Assembly (NCBI GenBank): GCA_023231265.1
Contig: JALNVT010000013.1
Span: 1-23,847 of the forward strand
DNA from: Sphaerochaetaceae bacterium
GTDB lineage: Bacteria > Spirochaetota > Spirochaetia > Sphaerochaetales > Sphaerochaetaceae
Direction of reading: 5' to 3'
DNA: 23,847 bases
In this document: piece by piece, positions 12,782 through 19,834 of the stretch
Numbering within the stretch: the first letter of the stretch is position 1
Layout of the letters: each line of letters opens with the position of its first letter
Program-made: the position numbers and the translations under genes
Notes under the pieces: generated by a model
Told to the model about the DNA's origin: nothing
What the model saw: only the letters and a program-made list of their open reading frames with translations
Database searches by the model: none

Positions 12782-14013
12782 ACAAAAACAATTGGTAAAT
12801 CTTTCCATTTGGTGGTGTAGCAGGGAGATAGCATCTTCCTGCTCATCAAATCATTCTTTACCTTTTTATTTGCTGCAGCAACATTCAAACTTTTTCTACC
12901 ATAAATTTTGGTTATATCATTTACAATCTTAGACAGCTTATCTTGCTTGGTCATTTTATCAATTTCTATATCACTCATAAATAAATCTAATTGCCTTGAT
13001 GAAGAAGGAGAGAGCTCTGTTGCCCAGACTCGGCAGCCTTTATAGTTTGCATCTGTATATATTTTCTTTAAAATACTCTTACCAGCTTTTATGAGCAATG
13101 GAATATAATTCGTTGGTTCATCAAGTTTTATGACAGCACAAGGTGCAATATAATCCTGCAGAAACCTGTTCGTAAAAAGGTTTATGCTGAGCATCTGGCA
13201 GTTCATGTTGTTTTCAATTAGCTTGTTTGCAACATTTGTACAATGGCATGCTATAGCTTCTTCTAATTCTTCATAATTTGATCTCACATGGGAAAAAGTG
13301 ATACCACTGCAAGTACTCTTAAGTGGTGGATTGTCTATATTTACCATTGGTATGCCTCGTAATTCACTTACTGTAGCATAGCCCATGATTGTAAGCTGTT
13401 TTTTAATCCAAATATCATTCTTTTGAATGAGCTGATATGCATTGTTTATACCATACTGATTTAATAAAACTGCGCGTTTGTAGCCTATGCCCCAAATATC
13501 CTGAACAGGAACTTTCTTTAGCATTCGCTCTTCATCTTCTTCTGTTAAAACATAAGCACCACTTTTTTCTTTTTTCCCAATATGATTTGCAACTTTTGCT
13601 AGAGTTTTTGTTCTAGCTATACCAATTGATACCTCTATCCCTGTATATTGAACAATTTTTCTTCTGAGTTCTGCAGGGTCAATATTTTTGGGCATCATGA
13701 AAAATGCCTCATCAATGGAGTAGGGCATTATAGTTCCAACCAGTGATTTAAGCACTTCCATGACTCTATCTGAGATATCTTGATAAAGAGTATAATTTGA
13801 AGAGAATGTTGTCACATTATTCTTCTCTAGAACATCTTTTTGAGAATAGTAAGGTGCACCTCTCTTGATACCAAGGGCTTTTGCCTCTTTTGAAAGTGCA
13901 ACAATGCATCCATCATTATTTGAAAGTACAACCACTGGCTTGTTTTTAAGATCTGGTCTGAACAATTTTTCACAAGTGGCATAAAAACTATTGCAATCAC
14001 ATAGTCCTATCAT
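12778..14013 (-). CDS. umuC: Y-family DNA polymerase V catalytic subunit
   Basis: A 411-residue UmuC. Y-family motifs are CDCNSFYATCEKLFRPDL at the N-terminus (Asp6), VVLSNNDGCIVALS, KALGIKRG, and SIDEAFF (Asp101/Glu102, the catalytic pair). IEVSIGIARTKTLAKVANHIGKK and the helix-hairpin-helix-like GIGYKRAVLLNQYGI follow, then the little finger domain. It carries out error-prone bypass of DNA damage with UmuD'. The length matches the family (about 420). Its ATG overlaps the umuD stop as ATGA, so it is coupled. The stop codon shares its bases (12778-12781, TTAA) with the convergent thioesterase. The C-terminus (TKWKDLPIVFV) ends normally. Expected to be damage-inducible through the umuD promoter. 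Confidence 0.95.
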   Translation of the reverse strand: MIGLCDCNSFYATCEKLFRPDLKNKPVVVLSNNDGCIVALSKEAKALGIKRGAPYYSQKDVLEKNNVTTFSSNYTLYQDISDRVMEVLKSLVGTIMPYSIDEAFFMMPKNIDPAELRRKIVQYTGIEVSIGIARTKTLAKVANHIGKKEKSGAYVLTEEDEERMLKKVPVQDIWGIGYKRAVLLNQYGINNAYQLIQKNDIWIKKQLTIMGYATVSELRGIPMVNIDNPPLKSTCSGITFSHVRSNYEELEEAIACHCTNVANKLIENNMNCQMLSINLFTNRFLQDYIAPCAVIKLDEPTNYIPLLIKAGKSILKKIYTDANYKGCRVWATELSPSSSRQLDLFMSDIEIDKMTKQDKLSKIVNDITKIYGRKSLNVAAANKKVKNDLMSRKMLSPCYTTKWKDLPIVFV

Positions 14014-14420
14014 TTGCGGTACGTCCTAACAACTCCAGTTATGACACCAAAAATAGAAAGACTATCTCTTTCAGATATTATGATATCATCAAACTCATCA
14101 TTTTCTGGATGAAGATAGATGTGATCTCCTTGAATTTTGAATCTTTTGGCAGTGAATCCTCCCTGATATTCAGCAACAACTAGATCATTCTGCTTTGGAG
14201 AAAGACTTTTATCAACAATCAATATATCTCCATCAAAAATCCCAGCATTTTCAAGGCTTCTTCCACTTGCCTTCAAGCAATAAGTGCTGCTTTTGTGCTT
14301 CAGAAGGAGTTCATTGAAATCAAGAGAATTCTCTCTGCTATCTGCTGCAGGAGATGGGAAACCACATGCAATTGGTGTATCCATAATTATAGTTGGTGAG
14401 TCAGTTTTTTTATTATCCAT
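14010..14420 (-). CDS. umuD: UmuD, RecA-assisted self-cleaving S24 peptidase
   Basis: A 136-residue UmuD. The cleavage site is ACGFPSP (Cys19-Gly20), matching Cys24-Gly25 in E. coli. The nucleophile motif reads GRSL (Ser55) rather than GDSM, and the general base is Lys92 in FTAKRF. The spacings (cleavage site to Ser 36, Ser to Lys 37) equal those of the E. coli protein, so activity is likely retained. RecA-stimulated self-cleavage would yield UmuD', the polymerase V accessory. There is no helix-turn-helix N-terminus, so it is not LexA. The start ATG has no Shine-Dalgarno and a promoter abuts it. It forms a two-gene operon with umuC. Confidence 0.93.
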   Translation of the reverse strand: MDNKKTDSPTIIMDTPIACGFPSPAADSRENSLDFNELLLKHKSSTYCLKASGRSLENAGIFDGDILIVDKSLSPKQNDLVVAEYQGGFTAKRFKIQGDHIYLHPENDEFDDIIISERDSLSIFGVITGVVRTYRK

Positions 14421-14527
14421 GTCAACAATATGGTGGGCAATTTTTAAATTGTCAATAGAAAAATACCTATCATAAAATACTTGACATGAGATAATTTTAG
14501 ATGGTATTTGAAATTGTAATTTTACAA
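14421..14527 (-). promoter_or_regulatory. umuDC promoter region with candidate damage-response operators
   Basis: On the minus strand TTGACA (14455-14450), a 17-base spacer and CATATT (14432-14427), with only six bases to the umuD ATG, so the message is probably leaderless. Two inverted repeats with 6-bp arms and a 2-base spacer lie here: CAATTTTTAAATTG (14438-14451, touching the -35) and TTGTAATTTTACAA (14514-14527). An 8-bp pair CATGTCAA/TTGACATG (14418-14425, 14481-14488) is also present. LexA may bind one of these, but the local SOS box is unknown. Confidence 0.45.
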
Positions 14528-14551
14528 AAATTTTATTTTTTTGTTTATGAG

Positions 14552-14587
14552 TAAAAATCCCATATGATAAGAAAAATCATATGGGAT
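14552..14587 (-). terminator. Intrinsic terminator of the lipoprotein gene
   Basis: A perfect 12-bp inverted repeat ATCCCATATGAT/ATCATATGGGAT (14557-14568, 14576-14587; 7-base loop). On the minus strand it is followed by a T-run (A-run 14553-14557). It lies about 60 bases past the lipoprotein stop codon. Confidence 0.82.
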
Positions 14588-14645
14588 AAGTAATTAGACA
14601 GGTGTTAACTAATTAATGTTAATTAAATATGCTGCAGTTACATTG

Positions 14646-15671
14646 TTATCTAGTTGTTTCAACATTGAATGATGTCCCACCAACAGAGCCTTTGAAAGAA
14701 TTGAACACAATCACATCAAATCTATGTTTTCCCAATTCGCAGCTAGTGGTAATTGTAGGTCCATTTGCATCTGCAATCTGCACACCTTCACAGTACCATT
14801 CGTATTTCAGAGTTGATGAATCAACTCCAGCTGGTAATGCATCAGCATTGAAAGTGAGCTTGAATTCTTGGTTTACTTTAGGATTTTCAGTATCACATAC
14901 AATCTTTCCTGATACAGGAAGCATAACATTAGGAATTATGTTCAATGAGAAGTGATTGGCTTTCTCGCCGATTAAAAATTCAACAGTGCCCAAAGAAACA
15001 CCTTCATTGATGACTCTAATTGGTTCAACTATACCAGAAATACAGACATCATTACTTATCAGCTTAGCAGATACAATGTATGATCCAGCTGGAAGATCTC
15101 CAACAATAAGACTGCGACCATTTTCTGTATTTTTATTGTTTGTTATTTGAATTTTACTTTTTTCAACCTGATTGCCATCTTCTGAAGCTACGGTACATAC
15201 AACATCAACATCGTCTGATACTACTTGGTCTTCATCCCACTGGAAATCGACTTTCAAAATACCAATACCTACAAGCTTATCAAGTTTTACCTCAACTTCA
15301 TTTGTTTTTTTTGTCAGGTAAATTATCTTCTGCCCAGTTGCAATGGAGGTTCCATTTGCATTTAATGCAGAGACATTTATTGTCCAATATCCGATTGCTA
15401 AATCATCAATACTTCCTGTTGATTCATCCAATTCAATGGATTTTGTTTCATCATCAGGACCTTCGAGAGTTAGAGCATATTTAACAATAATATCTTCATC
15501 ATCTATTGGAACAATCTCTCTTGATTTGTCCAATAAATTGTTTGAATCAATTGAAATATGTAAATTACATCGTTCATTTGGAACCTCTTGATTACAAGAA
15601 GTCAATAATAAAGCGAATACACAAAGAAATAGAATTGTCAATTTTGAGTTTTTTTTATAGACTGTAAGCAC
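14646..15671 (-). CDS. Surface/periplasmic lipoprotein with Ig-like domains, unknown function
   Basis: I place the start at GTG 15671, giving 341 residues. The ribosome binding site AAAAGGAGG (15689-15681) lies nine bases upstream of GTG and would fall inside the coding region if the earlier in-frame ATG at 15698 were used. The N-terminus is a lipoprotein signal: KKNSK, then LTILFLCVFALLLTSC with Cys26 as the lipid-attachment residue. The mature part looks all-beta: two units of carboxypeptidase-regulatory/Ig style (with LAIGYWTINVSALN and LPAGSYIVSAKLI each matching a 'l.pG.Y.v.a.l' signature), then a C-terminal PKD/Ig-like module (LKYEWYCEG...GKHRFDVIVFN). No enzymatic motif is seen. Anchorage in the periplasm or on the surface and a binding role are inferences. 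Confidence 0.72.
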   Translation of the reverse strand: MLTVYKKNSKLTILFLCVFALLLTSCNQEVPNERCNLHISIDSNNLLDKSREIVPIDDEDIIVKYALTLEGPDDETKSIELDESTGSIDDLAIGYWTINVSALNANGTSIATGQKIIYLTKKTNEVEVKLDKLVGIGILKVDFQWDEDQVVSDDVDVVCTVASEDGNQVEKSKIQITNNKNTENGRSLIVGDLPAGSYIVSAKLISNDVCISGIVEPIRVINEGVSLGTVEFLIGEKANHFSLNIIPNVMLPVSGKIVCDTENPKVNQEFKLTFNADALPAGVDSSTLKYEWYCEGVQIADANGPTITTSCELGKHRFDVIVFNSFKGSVGGTSFNVETTR

Positions 15672-15705
15672 TGTTAAGTACCTCCTTTTAGAATGCAAGA
15701 ATATT

Positions 15706-15731
15706 TAGCAGATGCGTTGGAACACCTGCTA
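15706..15731 (-). promoter_or_regulatory. Stem-loop in the lipoprotein mRNA leader
   Basis: TAGCAGATG (15706-15714) and CACCTGCTA (15723-15731) form a 9-bp stem (one G-U in minus-strand RNA, 8-base loop) about 17 bases upstream of the lipoprotein ribosome binding site. A second small inverted repeat, GTAATT/AATTAC, is at 15747-15764. A regulatory or stability role is possible; the promoter is not clear. Confidence 0.35.
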
Positions 15732-15840
15732 GAAAATGTAAAGAATGTAATTCTCTCAAATTACTTTCACTTACTTAGTACCGAGATTGGCCGTTCTGCA
15801 TTAAAAAAAATAAAAAAAACATAAAAAAAAGAGGAAAATA

Positions 15841-16434
15841 ATGAACGAAGTTATAGTAAAAAATTGCAGTGAAAAAAATTTAAATGTTTATGAACTGCAA
15901 TCCAATGGAGATATATATGATGGAGTCAGGGCTTCTGTCACTCTGTCTCATGATGATGATAATTTAATTGTTAAATTTGATGTTATTGAGAAACAACTAA
16001 GAAGAATGTCAACTCATCATAATGATGAGGTTTATGAAGATAGCTGTGTTGAAGTTTTTCTACAAAGAGAGGGATCTCCCATCTATAGAAATTTTGAACT
16101 CAGTGCTACCATGTACGAACTTGTTGGAGAGGGCGAATGCCTTGAAACAAGAGTGAGACTTGATCCCAAGAGAATTGATAAAATTGAGAGATCAATAAAT
16201 ATTCTTGAAAATACAACAAAAAGAGTTCATTACATAATTGATGAAAAAATCAATTTAAGAGACTGGGGTTTTTTGAAAGATGATGAGAAAATTGAGGATT
16301 TGAAATTACGATGCAACATGACCAAATATGGCGCTAAACTCGAAGAACCCAATAGACTCACACTCTTCAAAATGAAAGAAGGATATGTTACTTTTCATGA
16401 TAAAACAAGTTTTAGACCAATTAAATTTGTATGA
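15841..16434 (+). CDS. CBM9-like domain protein
   Basis: A 197-residue protein with no signal peptide. The segment VYEDSCVEVFLQREGS followed by IYRNFELSA (about 65-91) matches the family-9-like carbohydrate-binding pattern (ND.VWEDSCVE.F...YyNFE), and the end (LRCNMTKYGAKLEEPN... VTFHDKTSFRPIKF) matches the family's closing region (YaNfyKcGd...PHfl.W...FH.P..FG.l.F) in degraded form. Cytoplasmic CBM9-like proteins of this size are known in spirochaetes and Firmicutes, but I do not know the ligand. GAGGAAAATA is the ribosome binding site, just after an A-rich tract. The stop lies two bases from the convergent tcdA stop. The function is unresolved. Confidence 0.62.
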   Translation: MNEVIVKNCSEKNLNVYELQSNGDIYDGVRASVTLSHDDDNLIVKFDVIEKQLRRMSTHHNDEVYEDSCVEVFLQREGSPIYRNFELSATMYELVGEGECLETRVRLDPKRIDKIERSINILENTTKRVHYIIDEKINLRDWGFLKDDEKIEDLKLRCNMTKYGAKLEEPNRLTLFKMKEGYVTFHDKTSFRPIKFV

Positions 16435-16436
16435 TC

Positions 16437-17213
16437 CTATCTTTTGTTGATTGATTTTTCACCGGTAAATTCTTCAGCATCACTGAGCATGGATAGAGCA
16501 TGGTGTGCAAGAGTTAGACCAAAAATACCTGTTACAGTAGGAAGAGAACCCAGTACATTTCGTTTTCTTCCTCTATCTAGAATATCCTCTTGCTCTTCAG
16601 CTTTTGGTTTATTGAAATCAAAACGAGCTATTTCCGGAGCAAATACAACCTTTATACCTCTTCCAACTCCACGTGATTTCATTCTTTTTCGAACTATCTT
16701 TGCAAGATGGTCTCCATAACTATCAAAAAGATCTTCACATCTGACTAAAGACGGATTTCTCTTTAGGGCTGCTCCCATGCTGCTTATTACCTTGATATCA
16801 TGTTTGTAGCAATATTCCAACAAACAACATTTTGGATTCAAAGAATCAATTGCATCAATTACAAGATCATAATGTTTTGAGAAAATTGTATCTGCTGTTT
16901 CCTCACTGAAAAAAGAACTGACAACATCTACATTACAATCTTTATTTATGGAAAGAGCTCTCTTTCTAGCCTCTAAAGCTTTGTCGTGGCCTACAGTATC
17001 CCAGGTAGCACATATCTGTCTGTTTAAATTAGAAACTGTTATGGTATCAAAATCAACGAGAGTGAGATTGGATACACCAGCTCTAACGAGAGCCTCTAGA
17101 GCCATTCCACCAACACCACCAAGTCCTACAATCAAAACACTTGAGGTAAATAGTTTGTTGACATTATCCTCTCCAATTAGAAGAGAAATTCGTGAGAACT
17201 GTTCTGTATTCAT
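16437..17213 (-). CDS. tcdA: tRNA threonylcarbamoyladenosine dehydratase (ThiF/E1-like)
   Basis: A 258-residue TcdA/CsdL-type protein. It has FSRISLLIGEDNVNKL then VLIVGLGGVGGMALEAL (nucleotide-binding Rossmann loop, 27-43), LVDFDTITVSNLNRQ (about 52-66, E1-type Mg-ATP site) and a DAIDSLNPK. The C-terminal SMGAALKRNPSLV and KRMKSRGV are typical. It uses ATP to cyclise t6A37 of tRNAs to ct6A. Start ATG 17213 has AAGGA upstream and agrees with family N-termini; it overlaps the end of the TatD-like gene by 50 bases, which is unusual but well supported by motifs on both sides. It is last in the operon azlC-azlD-tatD-like-tcdA, with no clear terminator. The name is strongly supported. Confidence 0.9.
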   Translation of the reverse strand: MNTEQFSRISLLIGEDNVNKLFTSSVLIVGLGGVGGMALEALVRAGVSNLTLVDFDTITVSNLNRQICATWDTVGHDKALEARKRALSINKDCNVDVVSSFFSEETADTIFSKHYDLVIDAIDSLNPKCCLLEYCYKHDIKVISSMGAALKRNPSLVRCEDLFDSYGDHLAKIVRKRMKSRGVGRGIKVVFAPEIARFDFNKPKAEEQEDILDRGRKRNVLGSLPTVTGIFGLTLAHHALSMLSDAEEFTGEKSINKR

Positions 17214-17892
17214 TATTAATATCCTTAAAGTTTTTTAGATTGCACTGATCCAGTTCATTTATAAAGTCATCAAAATATTCTTCATAACCTGAATCTGAGA
17301 TATCATCCCAATCTGATTCAATTAAAAAACCCAATCTATCAAATTCTAGTATTCTTGTAAAGAATTTTGTTCTTAAAAACTTTGGATTTATACTTATGAT
17401 GATATTATGTTTTTTTAATAAATTAGCCATTTCGAGACTGGAAGTGAAACCATGTAAAATAGTCAGAGGCCTGTAGAAAATTTTTCCAGTTCTCTTGGTC
17501 TCTTTTTCCTCTTGAATCTCAATATACTTAAGAATTGAAATTAAACTATCATATGATTTTACACAATGAATGCTCAAGATTCTATTGTATTTATGAGAAA
17601 GATTTATGCAATCTACAAGAAAGGCTTTCTGCAGATCTGATTGGCCAAATCTCTTGTCCAGACCAATCTCACCAATTTGGGCATTTGGATTTCCAATCAA
17701 CAGCTTTTCCAATTTTCTTGTTATTGCAGATATGTCCTCTGAAAGATATATCTTGTCAGAAAGAAGGAGCCCTAAAGAATAGAACTCTCCATTATCAAGC
17801 CATTCATCGAGAGAAGAGGTGCAATAAAAAGCATCGTCTCTTTTTTTTGAAGTGGTAAAATGTCTGTGAAAATCAAATAATGAGTATTGCAT
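17164..17892 (-). CDS. TatD-family metal-dependent hydrolase (divergent)
   Basis: A 242-residue TatD-like protein with the metal and catalytic motifs in order: DFHRH (His9, His11), GEIGLD (Glu75, Asp79), SIHCVKS (His109), LHGF (His147) and IESDWDD (Asp194; the family more often reads ETD). It should have a TIM-barrel phosphoesterase/DNase-like activity. The overall match away from motifs is low and the C-terminus is acidic. Start ATG 17892 overlaps the azlD end by 20 bases; no clear Shine-Dalgarno. It overlaps tcdA by 50 bases at its 3' end. TatD proteins act as 3'-5' DNA exonucleases or tRNA-processing enzymes in some hosts; which applies here is unknown. Confidence 0.8.
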   Translation of the reverse strand: MQYSLFDFHRHFTTSKKRDDAFYCTSSLDEWLDNGEFYSLGLLLSDKIYLSEDISAITRKLEKLLIGNPNAQIGEIGLDKRFGQSDLQKAFLVDCINLSHKYNRILSIHCVKSYDSLISILKYIEIQEEKETKRTGKIFYRPLTILHGFTSSLEMANLLKKHNIIISINPKFLRTKFFTRILEFDRLGFLIESDWDDISDSGYEEYFDDFINELDQCNLKNFKDINNEYRTVLTNFSSNWRG

Positions 17893-18187
17893 ATGTGACC
17901 ATTATACTGGCAATTATTGAAACAATCATATTTTGTTTTAGAAATCCAAGAAAAAAAGCAGCACCAACGCCACAGAGACCAGCAAACCATACTGTTGGAA
18001 AATCTAAAATTACAAACGGGAAGATCAAAGCACCGAGAGCTGCAATTGGAAGCAGAGCAAGCTTTTCTGTAACCCAATCAGGTAACTTATTTATATATTT
18101 TGAAAAGTAAGGGATGAAACGAGGTATTGCTGTAGCAATAGCTGATACAAGTACAACTAACATTATTGATTTTGGTTCGCTGTTCAT
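17873..18187 (-). CDS. azlD: AzlD-like branched-chain amino acid exporter small subunit
   Basis: A 104-residue membrane protein with about four hydrophobic segments, matching AzlD size and topology: MLVVLVSAIATAIPRFIPYF, LLPIAALGALIFPFVIL, VWFAGLCGVGAAFFL and IVSIIASIMVTYAILII. The RFIPY motif after the first helix is typical. The start is set at ATG 18187, two bases after the azlC stop, with AAAAGGA upstream; the frame stays open farther upstream, but only inside azlC. With AzlC it forms an exporter linked to branched-chain amino acids and azaleucine resistance in B. subtilis. Confidence 0.87.
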   Translation of the reverse strand: MNSEPKSIMLVVLVSAIATAIPRFIPYFSKYINKLPDWVTEKLALLPIAALGALIFPFVILDFPTVWFAGLCGVGAAFFLGFLKQNMIVSIIASIMVTYAILII

Positions 18188-18189
18188 AA

Positions 18190-18921
18190 CTAATTTTTCC
18201 TTTTGACTATATAACTTCCAATCCAAGAAGCACTGACCATTGCAATTACAAAAGACCAACCAGCTGAAAGTTCACAGATGCATACTAAAAATGAATTTAT
18301 AGCTGCTGAAATCAAACCAATTGACAAAATTGGAAAACCATCCTTTCTGACTTCAGATGCCCATAAAGATGCAAACATCGCATACAAAGTAACACCCATT
18401 GCAGCTTGAAGACTTTGAGGCAAAACTGTTCCAATTACATAACCAATACCTGTTCCAACAACCCAACCTGTATAAGCTGTAAGCTGCATTGAAAATACAT
18501 ATTTGAAATTCAAGTTTTGATTTCTAAGAGAAGCAACAGAAAAAACCTCATCAGTTGTTATGAATGCAACAAGACAGCGCTGTAAGAATGAAATGTCCTT
18601 ATCTAATTTATTATTAATTGACATTCCCATAAACACATATCGAAAGTTTATTAGCATAACTGAAATAAAGAGTTCAACAATGAAAGTACCTGTTGAATAA
18701 AGATTTATAGCTAAGAACTGGCCGCTTCCGGCAACACTCGTGGCACTCATCAATACAGCTGAGAAGAAGGTTATATTTATATTTCTGCAAATTAATCCAA
18801 AAGCAACGGCAGTTGAGAAGTAACCCAGTAAGATTGGAAATCCATCCGAAATTCCATCTTTTATTGTCAAATCATCCAAAATTTTCATGAGTACAATAGT
18901 ATTATCAATGCTCCTTTTCAT
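18190..18921 (-). CDS. azlC: AzlC-family branched-chain amino acid permease large subunit
   Basis: A 243-residue AzlC with family landmarks GISDGFPILLGYFSTAVAFGL (near the N-terminus), SATSVAGSGQFLAINL, LINFRYVFMGMSI, TDEVFSVASL and GWVVGTGIGYVIG. Hydrophobic stretches give about six or more membrane spans. It pairs with AzlD as a putative exporter. I use ATG 18921; a TTG at 18924 is also in frame. No good Shine-Dalgarno precedes it, and a strong AAAAGGAG lies just after it, so a later start at ATG 18885 cannot be excluded. It is first in the leftward operon and diverges from an unrecognised gene at 18965, with just 43 bases between the starts. Confidence 0.87.
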   Translation of the reverse strand: MKRSIDNTIVLMKILDDLTIKDGISDGFPILLGYFSTAVAFGLICRNINITFFSAVLMSATSVAGSGQFLAINLYSTGTFIVELFISVMLINFRYVFMGMSINNKLDKDISFLQRCLVAFITTDEVFSVASLRNQNLNFKYVFSMQLTAYTGWVVGTGIGYVIGTVLPQSLQAAMGVTLYAMFASLWASEVRKDGFPILSIGLISAAINSFLVCICELSAGWSFVIAMVSASWIGSYIVKRKN

Positions 18922-18943
18922 CAACCCAATTTACTGATAGAAT
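18915..18943 (+). promoter_or_regulatory. Candidate promoter for the gene at 18965
   Basis: TTTTCA (18915-18920), a 17-base spacer and TAGAAT (18938-18943), 21 bases before ATG 18965, with GGAG as ribosome binding site. It overlaps the azlC start codon, and a minus-strand TATTCT (18944-18939) overlaps the same -10. Weak to moderate fit. Confidence 0.4.
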
Positions 18944-18964
18944 AAACAAAAAATTGGAGTAAAT

Positions 18965-19708
18965 ATGGCATTATTTTTAGATAGTCTAGGACTAAGTAAG
19001 ATCTCTCAAAATCAAGCAGAGATATTGAACCTTTTTGCGGGAGTACAAGCACAAGAAGGAAATGATTACAATTACAAAATTGTTGACTATAATGATGGAT
19101 TGCGTATGGTTGCAAGAATTGTAAAAGATGGAAAAGACACAGATGTTATAGGTGTGGACTCACACATATTGAATAAATGTGAGTGGAAAGCAAATCCCGT
19201 TATGAGTCTAGGAAGCACTGAAGAAATTCCTGCTATCGTATTCTCATCTACTGATGATAAAAAAGCATTTATTGTTAATTTAATAGAAGCTGGTCTAAGT
19301 AATGCAGTTTTAAAAGAAAATGATGAAGTGAAACTTCAAGTATGTGGTTTTCCTACAAATCTTTCAATCTATGAAAGCAGAAAAGATTATGAGGAAAAAA
19401 ACGAAGGACCATATATAAAAGACCAAATGTTGTTTCCCTATTATTTCTACAACCTTCAAGCAGAAGATCTAACAGAAGAGCAAAAAAAACTTTATAGTGA
19501 AAATGTTTTATTCAATATTTACTGTGGAGAAGTCATCAACACCACAAAAGTAAAATTCTCCAATAGTGATGAATATTGTTACAAGTCTTTTGTAAATACT
19601 GTTATGGGTCCTCTTGAACTGATATATGCTGAAAATATTGTATCTCAACCTATCAAAAAAGGTAATTACATAGTTGGTGCTGTATATTTGAGTGGAAAGC
19701 TAAAATAA
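18965..19708 (+). CDS. Conserved-looking protein of unknown function
   Basis: A 247-residue soluble protein without signal peptide or membrane segments; I do not recognise the family. It is fairly acidic, begins MALFLDSLGLSKISQNQAEILNLFA, has a central CEWKANP...GSTEEIPAIVFSS, a GFPTNLSIYESRKDYEE motif and ends in ...GPLELIYAENIVSQPIKKGNYIVGAVYLSG. The N-terminal 'FLDSLGLSKI' is reminiscent of DUF3881-type Firmicute proteins, but that match is only by eye. The codon pattern and length are those of a real gene, GGAG sits six bases before ATG, and a strong terminator follows. It is transcribed alone, divergent from azlC. Confidence 0.7.
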   Translation: MALFLDSLGLSKISQNQAEILNLFAGVQAQEGNDYNYKIVDYNDGLRMVARIVKDGKDTDVIGVDSHILNKCEWKANPVMSLGSTEEIPAIVFSSTDDKKAFIVNLIEAGLSNAVLKENDEVKLQVCGFPTNLSIYESRKDYEEKNEGPYIKDQMLFPYYFYNLQAEDLTEEQKKLYSENVLFNIYCGEVINTTKVKFSNSDEYCYKSFVNTVMGPLELIYAENIVSQPIKKGNYIVGAVYLSGKLK

Positions 19709-19742
19709 GCATTGTAGTATTTTATTACTAGTATATAAAATT

Positions 19743-19782
19743 GGACATTTTGGTACTTTAAAAACTCGAAATGTCCTTTTTT
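19743..19782 (+). terminator. Intrinsic terminator after the 18965 gene
   Basis: GGACATTT (19743-19750) pairs with AAATGTCC (19769-19776), an 8-bp stem with an 18-base loop, followed by six T residues (19777-19782). It lies 35 bases after the stop. Confidence 0.82.
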
Positions 19783-19797
19783 ATATATTTGATTAGG

Positions 19798-19825
19798 TTG
19801 ACAATTCTCTATTTACCTTTATATT
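19798..19825 (+). promoter_or_regulatory. Promoter for tetR-1, probably leaderless
   Basis: A consensus TTGACA (19798-19803), a 16-base spacer and TATATT (19820-19825), only nine bases before ATG 19835. No Shine-Dalgarno is present, so the start codon would sit at or within a few bases of the 5' end of the message. Confidence 0.6.
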
Positions 19826-19834
19826 ATTAACTAT

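Noticed and set aside
14956..15591. Plus-strand open frames opposite the lipoprotein
   Set aside because: Several medium frames exist on the plus strand, but they lack ribosome binding sites and show no family motifs. They mirror the low-stop codon use of the minus-strand gene.
15803..15832. A-rich tract before the CBM9-like gene as a phase-variation repeat
   Set aside because: It is a mixture of A-runs of 8 interrupted by other bases. Variation is possible, but no single long homopolymer lies in a coding frame, so there is no evidence of phase switching.
18190..18259. Upstream extension of azlD
   Set aside because: The longer frame starts inside azlC, lacks a ribosome binding site and adds a non-hydrophobic tail; ATG 18187 has AAAAGGA and the normal AzlD N-terminus.
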